DNA of 64,000 bases from Geomonas oryzae (GCF_004117875.1 NZ_RAHW01000005.1:310001-374000); one strand, 5' to 3'; counted from the first letter of the stretch, positions 1-9,034 are shown. Notes: a model not told the origin generated them from the letters alone. Program-made: numbers and translations.

Positions 1-412
1 GTCGCTCTTTCTCGCCCGGAACCCGCTCGGCGGCCGGGTCGGGCGCACCATGTTCGCAAGCGTGTTCGTTTTCGGCGCGGCCACCATCGTCTTCGGCCTC
101 TCCAGCTCCTTCACCCTCTCCATGGCTGCCCTTGCCGTTCTCGGCGCGGCCGACATCGTGAGTGTCGTCATCCGCTCGTCGCTCGTGCAGATCGAGACCC
201 CGGACGAGATGCGCGGCAGGGTGAGCGCGGTCAACTCCATGTTCATAGGGACCTCGAACCAGTTGGGCGAGTTCGAGTCCGGGGTGACGGCCGCCCTTTT
301 CGGCACGGTGCCCGCCGTCTTGATCGGCGGCGTCGGAACCATGCTCGTCGTGCTCTTGTGGATGCGTCTCTTCCCGAGACTTCTGGCGGTGGATCGACTG
401 GGAGGTGATTGA
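1..412 (+). CDS. MFS transporter, C-terminal part (5' end outside window)
   Basis: The reading frame is open from base 2 of the window to the stop at 410-412, so only the last ~136 residues are visible. They form hydrophobic helices around a short cytoplasmic segment with QIETPDEMRGRVSAV, the loop typical of the EntS-like (MFS_3) subfamily of major facilitator exporters. The role is presumably proton-driven efflux of a small molecule across the inner membrane; the substrate cannot be read from this fragment. Its stop codon abuts the stop of the convergent ferredoxin gene, with no spacer between them. Confidence 0.8.
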   Translation, partial: SLFLARNPLGGRVGRTMFASVFVFGAATIVFGLSSSFTLSMAALAVLGAADIVSVVIRSSLVQIETPDEMRGRVSAVNSMFIGTSNQLGEFESGVTAALFGTVPAVLIGGVGTMLVVLLWMRLFPRLLAVDRLGGD

Positions 413-610
413 TCAGGAGAGGGCGCGCACGGGGCAGGCGTCGACGCAGGCGCCGCAACCGGTGCAATGCTGCGGGAGGACAAGCAGGGCGTACTTTCGG
501 TACCCGGAAACCTCGAGGGTGATGCAGTGTTCGCGGCAGGCGGCGACGCAGCGCCCGCAGCCGGTGCAGCGTTTGGGATCTATTTCGGGAATGTCATTAG
601 GTTGCCGCAT
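413..610 (-). CDS. 2x[4Fe-4S] ferredoxin
   Basis: This is a small electron carrier of 65 residues with two bacterial-type cluster motifs, CTGCGRCVAAC followed by EHC near residues 15-29, and CTGCGACVDACP near residues 49-60. The eight cysteines of a dicluster ferredoxin are present, although the first motif is followed by RE rather than P. I chose the internal ATG at 610, which has AAGGA about 11 nt upstream. An in-frame ATG at 655 would add 15 residues without similarity to ferredoxins. It converges on the MFS gene and is divergent from elbB. Partner enzymes are not visible. Confidence 0.82.
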   Translation of the reverse strand: MRQPNDIPEIDPKRCTGCGRCVAACREHCITLEVSGYRKYALLVLPQHCTGCGACVDACPVRALS

Positions 611-744
611 TGAATCTGGTCCTTGTCGGTACTGTTTGAGGCCGGTTCTTTCCATTAGGCAGAGCTAAAACCCCTTGCACAGCGAAGGTGCAGCGCTTAG
701 AATATCGCAGTCGACCTAAACTCTACAAGACAGGAGGTTCTTGC

Positions 745-1401
745 ATGAAAAAAATAGGCGTAATTCTCTCAGGCTGCGGCGTGCGCGACGGTAGCGAGAT
801 TCACGAGGCGGTACTCACCCTGCTCGCCATTGACAGCAACGGCGCCAAGGCGGTCTGCTTCGCCCCGGACGTGGAACTCGACGAGGTGAACCACCTGACC
901 ATGCAGGAGACCGGCGCGAAGCGCCGCGTGCTGGTGGAGGCGGCCCGCATCGCGCGCGGCGAGATCTCCGACGTGAAGAACGCGAAGGCCGCCGAGCTCG
1001 ACGCCATCGTCTTCCCGGGGGGCTTCGGCGCCGCCAAGAACCTCTGCAACTTTGCGGCCGCGGGGCCTCAGGGGAGCGTGCAGCCTGACGTGCTGAGGCT
1101 CATCCGCGAGATGGCGGCGGCCAAAAAGCCGATCTGCGCCATCTGCATAGCCCCCGCTGTAATCGCCCTGGCGCTCGGCAAGGATCTGGCTCCGAAACTC
1201 ACCATCGGTAACGATCCCGGAACCGCCCAGGCGATCGGCGCGACCGGCGCGACACACGTAGACTGCCCGGCGGTCGACTACGTCGTGGACCGAGACAACC
1301 TGATCGTATCGACACCCGCCTATATGCTTGCCGGCGGCGTTGCCGAGGCGGGCAAGGGGATCGAAAAGGCGATCAAGGCTACCCTCGAGCTCATCAAGTA
1401 G
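745..1401 (+). CDS. elbB: ElbB-type glyoxalase (isoprenoid biosynthesis-associated, DJ-1/PfpI family)
   Basis: A 218-residue cytosolic protein of the class I glutamine amidotransferase-like/DJ-1 superfamily. It begins MKKIGVILSGCGVRDGSEIHE, the signature start of ElbB. It contains the FPGGFGAAKNLCNFA segment (about residues 90-104) and the nucleophile-elbow region CAICIAPAVIA (about residues 131-141). ElbB has glyoxalase activity in E. coli and was linked to isoprenoid synthesis; the physiological substrate is not settled. The start at 745 follows AGGAGG with good spacing; an upstream in-frame ATG at 688 lacks a ribosome site. It appears monocistronic, with a hairpin after it. Confidence 0.9.
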   Translation: MKKIGVILSGCGVRDGSEIHEAVLTLLAIDSNGAKAVCFAPDVELDEVNHLTMQETGAKRRVLVEAARIARGEISDVKNAKAAELDAIVFPGGFGAAKNLCNFAAAGPQGSVQPDVLRLIREMAAAKKPICAICIAPAVIALALGKDLAPKLTIGNDPGTAQAIGATGATHVDCPAVDYVVDRDNLIVSTPAYMLAGGVAEAGKGIEKAIKATLELIK

Positions 1402-1443
1402 GATCGAGCCGTGCTGCACGTCCACGTCTCTCTCCGCAAAAAA

Positions 1444-1502
1444 GTTCATTAGGCTTGAAGGCTGCCGCGTTTTGCCCTAAGATGCGGCAGCTTCAATGAA
1501 CG
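1444..1502 (+). terminator. long hairpin downstream of elbB
   Basis: The arms GCTGCCGC (1461-1468) and GCGGCAGC (1484-1491) are extended by TTGAAG/CTTCAA and TTCATT/AATGAA pairings, giving an interrupted stem of nearly 60 nt. It is followed by a short T-rich stretch (CTTTTAT). It lies between elbB and the outer-membrane protein gene and may terminate elbB transcription, although the T tract is weak. Confidence 0.5.
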
Positions 1503-1524
1503 CTTTTATGGAGGAAGACTACAG

Positions 1525-2112
1525 ATGCGCAAAATGTTATTGCTCTTCGCGGGCGCGCTGCTCCTTGCAGCTCCCCTTGCGGGAGAGGCATCGGCGGAGG
1601 AGTTGAGGGGGAGGATCGCGGTGAGCGGCAAGATCGGCATCACGAACCCAGCCGATTCCGAGATGAACAGCCCATACGGCAAGATGGTGGTTTCCAGCGA
1701 CGCAGGACTGACCGGTGGCGTCGGGCTCATGTTCGGGGTGGATGACAACGTCGCGGTGGAGATGGAAGTGAGCCGCTCGAGCTATGATACCTCGGACTTC
1801 GGCGACGCCGACGTGACCGACGTCTCCATCGGCGCCCAGTACCGCTTCCAGGGGCAGCAGCACGTGGTTCCGTACGTGGGTGCAGGACTCGACGTCCTCA
1901 TCAACGACCTCGATCGTAAGTACACCAACACCACCGTCGGCGCCCACGTAAGCGGCGGTCTGGACTGCTTCGTAAACCGGCAGGTGGCCCTCAACCTCGA
2001 GCTCAAGGGGATAGAGTCGTTCAAGGCGGACGTGGACGGTCCCAACGGCAGCGGCAAATTCGACCCCTCCGCGCTCTCCTTCACCGTGGGGGCGAGGTTC
2101 TTCTTCAACTAA
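1525..2112 (+). CDS. small outer-membrane beta-barrel protein
   Basis: A 195-residue protein with a clear Sec signal peptide (MRKMLLLFAGALLLAAPLAGEASA, cleavage after about residue 24). Alternating hydrophobic/polar strands follow, with glycine-rich turns (VGLMFGVDDNVAVEMEVS, VVPYVGAGLDVLI, AHVSGGLDCF). It ends in SFTVGARFFFN, an aromatic-rich terminal strand resembling a BAM-recognised signal. Length and pattern fit an eight-stranded OmpX/OmpW/OmpA-like barrel (outer membrane protein beta-barrel domain). GGAGGAAGAC precedes the ATG. Specific function is unknown; adhesion, metal tolerance or passive permeability are all possible. Confidence 0.78.
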   Translation: MRKMLLLFAGALLLAAPLAGEASAEELRGRIAVSGKIGITNPADSEMNSPYGKMVVSSDAGLTGGVGLMFGVDDNVAVEMEVSRSSYDTSDFGDADVTDVSIGAQYRFQGQQHVVPYVGAGLDVLINDLDRKYTNTTVGAHVSGGLDCFVNRQVALNLELKGIESFKADVDGPNGSGKFDPSALSFTVGARFFFN

Positions 2113-2139
2113 GAACGCGGCACCGCCGGAAGAACTACC

Positions 2140-2175
2140 GGCTCCCTCGCCCCTCTAACAAAGGGCGAGGGAGCC
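2140..2175. terminator. bidirectional hairpin between convergent genes
   Basis: GGCTCCCTCGCCC (2140-2152) pairs with GGGCGAGGGAGCC (2163-2175) around a 10-nt loop. It sits between the barrel-protein gene and the convergent radical SAM gene, so it can serve both. It resembles the C/G-run palindromes found elsewhere in this window. Confidence 0.65.
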
Positions 2176-2183
2176 AAAACCTC

Positions 2184-3863
2184 TCAACCCGCTGCTTCCC
2201 CGCCAAACGCCTTCAGGTATTCACGCTTCAACCGGCCGGTATCGCCCCCCTCTATGAAATCCCATGGGAGCATCTCGTCGAGCGGCACCTCCCGGTGCAC
2301 GTAGCCGTCGCAATCGAGTTCCGTCTCCCGCAGCGCCTCCTTCCAGTTACGCAGCCGGTCCGCCTCGATTAGCAGTTCGGCGAGCCTGCGGTCCCCACGC
2401 GACAAAAGCGCCTGCTGGTACGCCTCGCGCGGGCTTTCCATCTGCAGCTTCACGTTGGAAAGCCGTCCGAGCGCCTTCTGCAGGAACTTCCATTTCTTCT
2501 CCAGCGACTTCACCGGTTCCATGGCGCACCACTGGAACGGGGTGAACGGCTTCGGGATGAACGGGTTCACGGAAAGCTGGATCTCGCCCAAGCGCCGGTT
2601 CGCCTTCGCCGCGGCCAGCACCCGCTCCCTGATCTTCACCGTGAGCGCCACCAGCTCCTCCAGGTCCTCCTGGGTTTCGGAGGGGAGCCCGATGATGAAG
2701 TAAAGCTTCAGGTTCAATATGTCGTGGCTTATCAGCATGTCGCAGGCGGCGAGGATCTGCTCCTCGTCGATCCCCTTCTTAACGAGATCCCTCAGGCGCT
2801 GCGAGCCCCCCTCGGGGGCGAGCGCCACCGATTTCTGCCCGCTCGCCTTTAACGCCTCGATCATCCGGCCGTCCAGGTGGTCGATCCGGAACGAGGAGAC
2901 CGAGAACTTTCCCCCGGCGGCGACGATGTCGCAGCAGAGATCCCCGATACCGGCGTAATCCGAGACCGCGGCGGCCACAAGCCCCACCTTCCTCCCCTCC
3001 CCCACCCCTTGCATCACCTCACGGCGCACGAGCTCCGGAGAACGGGTCCGGTACGGGAGGTAGATGAAGCCGGCGGCGCAGAAACGGCAGGCACGCGGGC
3101 AGCCGCGCGAGAGCTCGACAAGGTGCATGCCGGAGAATTCGGTCGCCTCGGTGTGAAGCACGGTGGCGGTGGGGCGGCTTTCAGGGTCGGGGTCCCAGAG
3201 GCGGCACACCTTTTCAGGCGCACCCGGCGCGACCTTGAGCGCCACCTGTCGCGGCCCGTCGTACTCTGGCTCGTAGAGCGACGGGACGTACACCCCGGGG
3301 AGGGCGGAGGCCTCCGCCAAGAGAACCCGGCGCGACTCGGCCCCGCGCTGCAAAACTTCGAAGAGCCCGGGGAGGATGGGTTCGGCCTCCCCGACGCAGA
3401 CGAGGTCGAGGAAGGGGGCGATCGGCTCCGGGTTCAGGAAAAGTGCCGCCCCTCCCGCCATGACAAGCGGCTGCAGCGGCGAGCGTTTCGCCGAGAAAGG
3501 GTCAATCCCGCTAAGACGGAAGATCACGGGAAGGTTCAGGTAATCACTCTCGAAGGAGATGGAAAAGGCGATGAGGTCGAACGAGGAAAGCGGACGCTCC
3601 GTCTCCAGCGAAAGGAGGGTCTCCCGCGTCCGCTCCATCTCCTCCAGTTCTTCCCGCTCCGGCAGAAAGGCACGGTCGCAGGTGACACCTGGTAGGGCGT
3701 TCAGCATGGCGTAAACCGCCTGGAAGCCCAGGTTGCTCATGGCGGAGTGGTAGCGGTTGGGGTAAACCAGACAGCAGGAGAGGCCTCCGCCACCTTTGCC
3801 GGTGACCGGGCCGCTTTCGCCTGCCAGAAGGGCGCGTTTTCTTTCGATGATCTTCCAAGACAT
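2184..3863 (-). CDS. B12-binding domain radical SAM protein (TIGR03960-like)
   Basis: A 559-residue cytosolic enzyme. Residues ~25-200 resemble a cobalamin-binding Rossmann domain (FSISFESDYLNLP, MAGGAALFLNPEPIAPFLD, VCVGEAEPILP). The radical SAM core follows with the canonical CxxxCxxC iron-sulfur motif CPRACRFC (about residues 255-262), preceded by VELSRG. The ALAPEGGSQRLRDLVKKGI stretch is typical of the Elp3/MiaB-like fold. The whole fits the B12-binding radical SAM family TIGR03960, whose members often lie near ribonuclease G genes and have no proven substrate. The start is the ATG at 3863; a non-homologous extension is possible but not needed. No operon partner lies on the minus strand here. 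Confidence 0.85.
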   Translation of the reverse strand: MSWKIIERKRALLAGESGPVTGKGGGGLSCCLVYPNRYHSAMSNLGFQAVYAMLNALPGVTCDRAFLPEREELEEMERTRETLLSLETERPLSSFDLIAFSISFESDYLNLPVIFRLSGIDPFSAKRSPLQPLVMAGGAALFLNPEPIAPFLDLVCVGEAEPILPGLFEVLQRGAESRRVLLAEASALPGVYVPSLYEPEYDGPRQVALKVAPGAPEKVCRLWDPDPESRPTATVLHTEATEFSGMHLVELSRGCPRACRFCAAGFIYLPYRTRSPELVRREVMQGVGEGRKVGLVAAAVSDYAGIGDLCCDIVAAGGKFSVSSFRIDHLDGRMIEALKASGQKSVALAPEGGSQRLRDLVKKGIDEEQILAACDMLISHDILNLKLYFIIGLPSETQEDLEELVALTVKIRERVLAAAKANRRLGEIQLSVNPFIPKPFTPFQWCAMEPVKSLEKKWKFLQKALGRLSNVKLQMESPREAYQQALLSRGDRRLAELLIEADRLRNWKEALRETELDCDGYVHREVPLDEMLPWDFIEGGDTGRLKREYLKAFGGEAAG

Positions 3864-4001
3864 TGCGACAAATTACCATCTTTGGGCGAGCGGGTGAAAG
3901 AAAAAAGAAGGAAGCGCCGTTTGCCGGGCCGCCGAAACGACCCGCATCCCCCCCTGCGCACCCCGTATACGGGAAACCTCAACTAATGAAAGTTCAATTA
4001 C

Positions 4002-4030
4002 TTGTTTTTACACGACTAATCTGCTATGGT
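4002..4030 (+). promoter_or_regulatory. sigma-70-like promoter of the purine-salvage operon
   Basis: TTGTTT (4002-4007) and TATGGT (4025-4030) are separated by 17 bp, with a TGC extension before the -10. This would start transcription about 30 nt upstream of the PRTase ATG at 4067. No purine riboswitch fold was recognised in the short leader. Confidence 0.55.
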
Positions 4031-4066
4031 TCGGCAATTTCAAACAAATGTTCCGAAGGAGCGGTA

Positions 4067-4621
4067 ATGGTACTCAAGGACATGGAGGACATCCGTAACA
4101 AGGCGGATTGTCTCAAGTCGGAGCAGGAAGTCGAGGAGGCGCTGTCACGCATGGCGCAGGAGATTGCGGAGCGCCTGGCCGGAAAGGACCCGGTCGCGTT
4201 CTGCATCATGAACGGCGGGTTGTTCGTGACCGGCAAACTGGTGGACAAGCTCCCCTTTGCCCTCGAGCTGGATTACCTCCACGCCACCCGTTACGGCGCG
4301 GAGCTTTTCGGCGGCAACCTGCTCTGGAAGGTTAAACCTGAACGCTCCCTGAAGGGACGCACGGTGCTCCTGATCGACGACATCCTGGACGAAGGGGTGA
4401 CGCTCGCCGAGATCACCAAGTTCTGCCGGGAGGAAGGGGCGGCCGAGGTGTACACGGCAGTCCTCGTGGACAAGCTGCACGACCGCAAGGCGCCCGGCGC
4501 CAAGGCCGACTTCGTCGGTCTCGAGGTTGAAGACCGCTTCCTGTTCGGCTGCGGCATGGACATCGCAGGATACTGGCGCAATCTGCCCGCACTCTACGCT
4601 ATGAAGGAGCAAAACCAGTAA
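4067..4621 (+). CDS. hpt: hypoxanthine-guanine phosphoribosyltransferase
   Basis: A 184-residue purine-salvage enzyme that transfers the phosphoribosyl group of PRPP to hypoxanthine or guanine in the cytosol. The PRPP-binding signature VLLIDDILDEGVTLAEI lies near residues 101-117. The early FCIMNGGLFVTGKLV corresponds to the pyrophosphate-binding loop, and LDYLHATRYG to the flexible catalytic loop region. The start at 4067 follows GAAGGAGCGGTA; the frame is open further upstream but without a ribosome site. Its TAA overlaps the ATG of the downstream purine permease (TAATG), so the two are translationally coupled. Guanine versus hypoxanthine preference cannot be read. Confidence 0.88.
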   Translation: MVLKDMEDIRNKADCLKSEQEVEEALSRMAQEIAERLAGKDPVAFCIMNGGLFVTGKLVDKLPFALELDYLHATRYGAELFGGNLLWKVKPERSLKGRTVLLIDDILDEGVTLAEITKFCREEGAAEVYTAVLVDKLHDRKAPGAKADFVGLEVEDRFLFGCGMDIAGYWRNLPALYAMKEQNQ

Positions 4622-5931
4622 TGACCTCACGTATAGCCTCTTACTTCCAGTTCGCTCGTTTCGGCACCACCATGAAGCGTGAGATCATCGCCGGTCTCAC
4701 CACCTTCCTCACCATGGCGTACATCATCATCGTCAACCCGGCCATCCTCGAGAACGCCGGCATCCCGCGCGGCCCCTCCACCACCGCAACCATCATCGCC
4801 GCCGTCTTCGGCACCGTACTCATGGCCTTCTTCGCCAACCGTCCCTTCGCCATCGCGCCCTACATGAGCGAGAACGCCTTCATCGCCTTCGTCGTCGTCA
4901 AGGTAATGGGGTATTCCTGGCAGACTGCGCTGGCCGCCGTCTTCTTCGCCGGCGTCATCTTCACGCTGCTCACCCTGTTCAAGGTGCGGAGCTGGCTCGC
5001 CGAGTCCATCCCGCTTTCGCTCAAGTGCGCCTTCGCCACCGGCATCGGCCTCTTCCTCACCTTCATCGGCCTGAACGAAACCGGCATCGTGGTGCTCGGC
5101 GTCCCCGGCGCCCCGGTGAAACTTGGCGATCTCTCGCACCCCTCGGTGCTCCTCGCCGTCTGCGGTCTTCTCTTCACCGTGGTGCTCATCTCCCGCAAGG
5201 TGCTCGGCTCCATGATGATCGGCATCGTGGTCACCACCATCGCCTCGATCATCCTCAAGGTGACCCCGCTGCCGCAATCCTTCGTGAGCATGCCGCCGGA
5301 CATCACCCCGATCCTTTTCAAGCTCGACTTCGCTGGTGCGCTCACCCCGGGCTTCTTCCCGATCATCCTAACCATCTTCATCATGGCCTTCCTGGATACC
5401 GTCGGGACCCTGCTCGGCCTCTCCATGCGCGCCGACCTCCTCGACGACAACGGCAACCTGCCGGAGATCGAGAAGCCGATGCTGGCCGACGCCCTGGCCA
5501 CCGTCGCCGCGCCGCTCCTCGGCACCACCACCACCGGCGCCTACATCGAGTCGGCCGCCGGCATCGAGGAAGGGGGGCGCACCGGTTTCACCGCGCTCGT
5601 CACCGCCGTGTTCTTCCTCCTCGCGCTCTTCTTCGCGCCGCTTTTCACCATCGTCCCGGCGCACGCCTACGGCATCGCCCTCATCGTGATCGGCTCCTAC
5701 ATGATCAGCCCGCTCGCGAAGATCGATTTCGACGACTTCACCGAGCTAATCCCGGCCTTCCTGACCGTGGTACTGATGATCTTCACCTACAACATCGGGG
5801 TCGGCATGACCGCAGGCTTCATCGCCTATCCCCTCATGAAGGGGGCGACCGGCCGCATCAAGGAGATGAAAGGTGGCATGTGGGTGCTCGCGCTCCTGTC
5901 GCTCTCCTACTTCCTCTTCGGCGCCAAGTAA
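4621..5931 (+). CDS. NCS2-family purine permease (AzgA-like)
   Basis: A 436-residue inner-membrane protein with 12 or more hydrophobic segments. The N-terminal stretch KREIIAGLTTFLTMAYIIIV is the hallmark of the AzgA/PbuG branch of NCS2 permeases, which import adenine, guanine or hypoxanthine by proton symport. FLDTVGTLLGLS and TTTTGAYIESAAGIEEGGRTGFTALV are the conserved motifs of the transport core. It overlaps the hpt stop by one base, so uptake and phosphoribosylation of purine bases are encoded together. A strong terminator follows. Confidence 0.9.
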   Translation: MTSRIASYFQFARFGTTMKREIIAGLTTFLTMAYIIIVNPAILENAGIPRGPSTTATIIAAVFGTVLMAFFANRPFAIAPYMSENAFIAFVVVKVMGYSWQTALAAVFFAGVIFTLLTLFKVRSWLAESIPLSLKCAFATGIGLFLTFIGLNETGIVVLGVPGAPVKLGDLSHPSVLLAVCGLLFTVVLISRKVLGSMMIGIVVTTIASIILKVTPLPQSFVSMPPDITPILFKLDFAGALTPGFFPIILTIFIMAFLDTVGTLLGLSMRADLLDDNGNLPEIEKPMLADALATVAAPLLGTTTTGAYIESAAGIEEGGRTGFTALVTAVFFLLALFFAPLFTIVPAHAYGIALIVIGSYMISPLAKIDFDDFTELIPAFLTVVLMIFTYNIGVGMTAGFIAYPLMKGATGRIKEMKGGMWVLALLSLSYFLFGAK

Positions 5932-5959
5932 ACCGACGCCGCCACAACCGGCAACACGG

Positions 5960-5995
5960 GGCCGCCGCATCGAAAGGTGCGGCGGCCTTTTTTTT
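5960..5995 (+). terminator. intrinsic terminator of the hpt-permease operon
   Basis: GGCCGCCGCA (5960-5969) pairs with TGCGGCGGCC (5978-5987) around a short loop, followed by eight T residues (5988-5995). This is a textbook Rho-independent terminator. Confidence 0.92.
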
Positions 5996-6041
5996 GCGCC
6001 CCCCTTTCTTCCCGTCCCACGCTTTCCGTCTCATTTTTCGC

Positions 6042-6069
6042 TAAAGTTCCCGCAGCGCAGCGCCGATAT
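6042..6069 (+). promoter_or_regulatory. sigma-28 (FliA)-like promoter of the chemoreceptor gene
   Basis: TAAAGTTC (6042-6049) and GCCGATAT (6062-6069) closely match the flagellar sigma-28 consensus (TAAAGTTT ... GCCGATAA). The spacing is 12 bp where 11 is usual. It lies 105 nt upstream of a methyl-accepting chemotaxis protein gene, the class of gene usually driven by FliA. Confidence 0.6.
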
Positions 6070-6174
6070 GAAAACGAAATTCAAAACCTCTTCACTGTAA
6101 CGAGAAGAAGCACGTTGCGTCGCGGCCGAAGGCAGGGGAGGCCGGAACATCCCCGCAAGAAAGGAATACCCGTC

Positions 6175-8163
6175 ATGTTGAAGAACTTGAAGATACGCAC
6201 GAAGCTGTCGTTGATGATCGCCGTTCCCGTCCTGGGCATGGTGCTCTTCTCACTCTGGAATGCAAAGAAGGACTACGCGCTGCTTGAGGGGTTGGTCCAG
6301 ACCCAGAAACTGACGGCTCTCGCGGTGCAGGTGGGAGAGCTCTCCCACCAGATCCAGAAAGAGCGCGGCTACACATCCGGCTTTCTCAACGCAAAAGGGA
6401 CGAAATTCAAGGAGGAGCTTGCCGGGCAGCGTGCCAAGGTGGACAAGGCAATCGAGGATGTGACCGCTTTCCAGAAAAACAACGAGGACTCGGTGACGCT
6501 GGTGAAACCGAGCCTCGATACGGCCGCAGCCGCCATTGAGAAGCTGAAGGCGACCCGCGCCGGGATCGACACCCTGCAGGTCACCGGCGCCCAGGCCTAC
6601 ACCTTCTACACCGGCCTCATCAACTCCTACATGGACGTAGTGGCCGCCGTCGCCACCACGAGCGGCAAGCGCGAGGTGATGCGCCAGGCAACCGCCTATT
6701 ACAGCTTCGTCAAGGCCAAGGAGGAGACCGGCAAGGAACGCGCGACCCTGAATGCCGTCCTCGCCGCGGATACGCTCGACCAGGACAGACTGCAGCGCAC
6801 CATGACCATACTCGCGGCACAGCAGGACTACCTCGACCTGTTCCGCAAGTTCGCCTCACCTGAGGCGGTCAGCGCCTTTGATGAGAAGGCGAAAACCCCG
6901 GTATTCTCCAAAGTCGAGGAGATAAGGGGGGCGGTGCTATCCAGGGGGATCTCCGGGCACTTCGGCATCCCGGCCGAGACCTGGTTCCCGGTCATCACCG
7001 AGAAAATCGACACCATGAAGGAGGTCGAGGATGTGCTCACCAAGGAGATCCTCGCCACCGCCGGCGGGCTCGCACACAGCGCCAAGGTCACCCTCATCCT
7101 GAGCCTCGTGTTCGCGGCCCTGGCGAGCCTCGGCACCTGCCTGCTCGGCTTCATCATCACGGCCGGCATCACCAGGCCGCTCTCCCGGATGCTCGGCATG
7201 CTGAAGGACATCGCCGAGGGGGAAGGCGATCTTACGAAAAGACTCGAGGTGGGACGCAAGGACGAACTCGGCGAGGTGAGCACCTGGTTCAACCGCTTCA
7301 TCGACAACGTGCACGGCATCGTCGCGCAGCTGTCCAGCAACACCCTGCAGCTCTCCGCGTCCTGCCAGCAACTGAGCGCAACCGCGGTGCAGATCGCAAC
7401 CGCAGCCGAGGAGGTTGCCTCGCAGTCCGGCGCGGTCGCCACGGCTAGCGAGGAGATGAGCGCCACCTCGAACGACATCTCCGCCAACTGCTCCCAGGCA
7501 GCGGAGTCGTCGAACCGCGCCAGCGACACGGCGCGCGGCGGCGCCATGGTGGTGCAGCAGACCCTGATCGGCATGCAAAAGATCGCCGAAAGGGTCCAGG
7601 AGTCGGCGCGGACGGTACAAAACCTCGGCACCCGCTCCGACGAGATCGGAGCCATCGTAGGTACCATCGAGGACATCGCGGACCAGACGAACCTGCTTGC
7701 GCTGAACGCGGCCATCGAGGCGGCCCGGGCCGGCGAGCAGGGACGCGGCTTCGCCGTGGTGGCCGACGAGGTGCGGGCGCTCGCGGAGAGAACCACCAGG
7801 GCCACCAAGGAGATCGGCACCATGATCAGGGCGATCCAGGGTGACACGAACGGGGCGGTGACGAGCATGAAGCTCGGCGTACAGGAGGTGGAGAGCGGCA
7901 TGGAGAGTTCGCGCCGCTCCGGCGAGGCCCTCGACCAGATCCTGAACGCCATCGGCGAGCTCACCACGCAGATCCACCAGATCGCCACGGCGGCCGAAGA
8001 GCAGACCGCAGTGACCGGCGAGATAACCGCCAACATCGGCACCATCACCGGGGTGGTCTCCGAGACGGCAAACGGGGCGCACGAGACGGCAAGGGAGGCG
8101 ACGCAGATGTCCACCCTCGCCTCGGAACTGCAACAGATCGTCGGGCGGTTCAAGCTCGCATAA
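6175..8163 (+). CDS. methyl-accepting chemotaxis protein with NIT sensor domain
   Basis: A 662-residue transmembrane chemoreceptor. TM1 lies at about residues 13-30. A periplasmic NIT (nitrate/nitrite-sensing) domain spans about 40-290 and shows the diagnostic [15 protein letters not shown]2 lies near 305-330 ([20 protein letters not shown]), followed by a HAMP linker. The cytoplasmic coiled-coil signalling domain contains the invariant hairpin tip [20 protein letters not shown], which contacts CheA/CheW. The C terminus lacks a CheR-tethering pentapeptide. The start at 6175 follows AGAAAGGAATA; the frame is open upstream but unsupported. The NIT domain suggests nitrate/nitrite as ligand, inferred from family only. 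Confidence 0.9.
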   Translation: MLKNLKIRTKLSLMIAVPVLGMVLFSLWNAKKDYALLEGLVQTQKLTALAVQVGELSHQIQKERGYTSGFLNAKGTKFKEELAGQRAKVDKAIEDVTAFQKNNEDSVTLVKPSLDTAAAAIEKLKATRAGIDTLQVTGAQAYTFYTGLINSYMDVVAAVATTSGKREVMRQATAYYSFVKAKEETGKERATLNAVLAADTLDQDRLQRTMTILAAQQDYLDLFRKFASPEAVSAFDEKAKTPVFSKVEEIRGAVLSRGISGHFGIPAETWFPVITEKIDTMKEVEDVLTKEILATAGGLAHSAKVTLILSLVFAALASLGTCLLGFIITAGITRPLSRMLGMLKDIAEGEGDLTKRLEVGRKDELGEVSTWFNRFIDNVHGIVAQLSSNTLQLSASCQQLSATAVQIATAAEEVASQSGAVATASEEMSATSNDISANCSQAAESSNRASDTARGGAMVVQQTLIGMQKIAERVQESARTVQNLGTRSDEIGAIVGTIEDIADQTNLLALNAAIEAARAGEQGRGFAVVADEVRALAERTTRATKEIGTMIRAIQGDTNGAVTSMKLGVQEVESGMESSRRSGEALDQILNAIGELTTQIHQIATAAEEQTAVTGEITANIGTITGVVSETANGAHETAREATQMSTLASELQQIVGRFKLA

Positions 8164-8418
8164 AACCGCTAGGCACAAGCTCACGACCGCTGCATTTTCG
8201 CGGCATCTACGCAGAAGACGACAAAGACTCGCCGGGCCTCGTTGCTCTGCGCAGCATGGTTCATCCAATAGCCCCCCCTTCTCACAGGGGGGGCTATTCA
8301 TTGCACCCGCTCAGCGCGCTCCCACATCCATGCCGGGTGCCGTCGGCATTGATCCAGCCCGCCCCGCATGCAAAGTGATGACTCCCGCGTCGGGCATCGA
8401 TCTTTTTGCACAGGAAGG
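8164..8418. other. gene-poor spacer with a perfect C7/G7 hairpin
   Basis: No gene is supported here. A 12-bp perfect stem (8267-8278 with 8287-8298, AATAGCCCCCCC/GGGGGGGCTATT, 8-nt loop) follows the chemoreceptor gene. It may act as its terminator despite having no T tract. A minus-strand 60-codon frame (8294-8476) with several Cys residues lacks a ribosome-binding site and was not called. Confidence 0.55.
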
Positions 8419-8446
8419 TTGACAGCAAGAAAGGTCCCCTTATACT
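8419..8446 (+). promoter_or_regulatory. strong sigma-70 promoter
   Basis: TTGACA (8419-8424) and TATACT (8441-8446) with 16-bp spacing lie 34 nt upstream of the DUF3015 gene start. Confidence 0.7.
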
Positions 8447-8479
8447 TGGTGAAAATTTCCTAAAAAAGGAGACCAAAAC

Positions 8480-8950
8480 ATGAAAAAGGTACTGATCGCT
8501 TTCTTACTCACCCTCTTGAGCAGTGCTTCCGCTTTTGCCGCCGGCCAAGCCCATACCAACGTAGGATGCGGCCTCGGCACCATGATCTTCCAGAACAAGG
8601 CCGACAACTCGATCATCCTCCAGGCCTTCCAGGCCACCACCAACGGCACCTCGGGTTCCCAGACCTTCGGCATCACCTCCGGTACCTCCGAGTGCCAGCA
8701 GCCGAGCAAGATCGCCCAGAACGAGAAGCTGAACCAGTTCGTGCGCGCGAACATGGACAACCTCGCCAAAGACATCGCCATGGGCAAAGGCGAAACCCTC
8801 GACACCTTCGTCGAGATGCTCGGGGTGCAAGGGACGGACGGGGACGCCTTCAAGGCGAAGCTCCAGGCTAACTTCAACAGCATCTTCACCTCGGACAAGA
8901 TCGTGATGGCGGAAGTCATCGACAACGCGGTGGCGGTAAACAACAACTAG
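8480..8950 (+). CDS. DUF3015 family exported protein
   Basis: A 156-residue protein with a signal peptide (MKKVLIAFLLTLLSSASAFAAG, cleavage near residue 20). The mature region begins with the DUF3015 landmarks VGCGLGTMIFQ and QAFQATTNGTSGSQTFGITSGTSEC, with two cysteines that could form a disulfide. The C-terminal half is predicted helical. It is expected in the periplasm. Family members have no established biochemical role but are often encoded next to DUF4105 proteins, as here. AAAAGGAGACC precedes the ATG. A strong promoter and a strong terminator make it an independent, probably highly expressed unit. Confidence 0.88.
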   Translation: MKKVLIAFLLTLLSSASAFAAGQAHTNVGCGLGTMIFQNKADNSIILQAFQATTNGTSGSQTFGITSGTSECQQPSKIAQNEKLNQFVRANMDNLAKDIAMGKGETLDTFVEMLGVQGTDGDAFKAKLQANFNSIFTSDKIVMAEVIDNAVAVNNN

Positions 8951-8972
8951 GACAGGGCAGCCTTTTCTCAGT

Positions 8973-9007
8973 CGGGTGCACGGCGCAAGCTGTGCACCCG
9001 TTTTTTT
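8973..9007 (+). terminator. intrinsic terminator of the DUF3015 gene
   Basis: CGGGTGCAC (8973-8981) pairs with GTGCACCCG (8992-9000), followed by seven T residues (9001-9007). Read-through would feed the DUF4105 gene that starts 27 nt later. Confidence 0.9.
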
Positions 9008-9034
9008 GTCTGTCGCACCGTCTCAAACCATGCT

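Noticed and set aside
4030..4066. Purine riboswitch before hpt
   Set aside because: The predicted leader is only about 30 nt long and shows none of the conserved purine-aptamer loops.
8294..8476. Minus-strand 60-codon frame with several cysteines
   Set aside because: No Shine-Dalgarno; it overlaps the DUF3015 promoter and the C7/G7 hairpin, and shows no recognisable motif.
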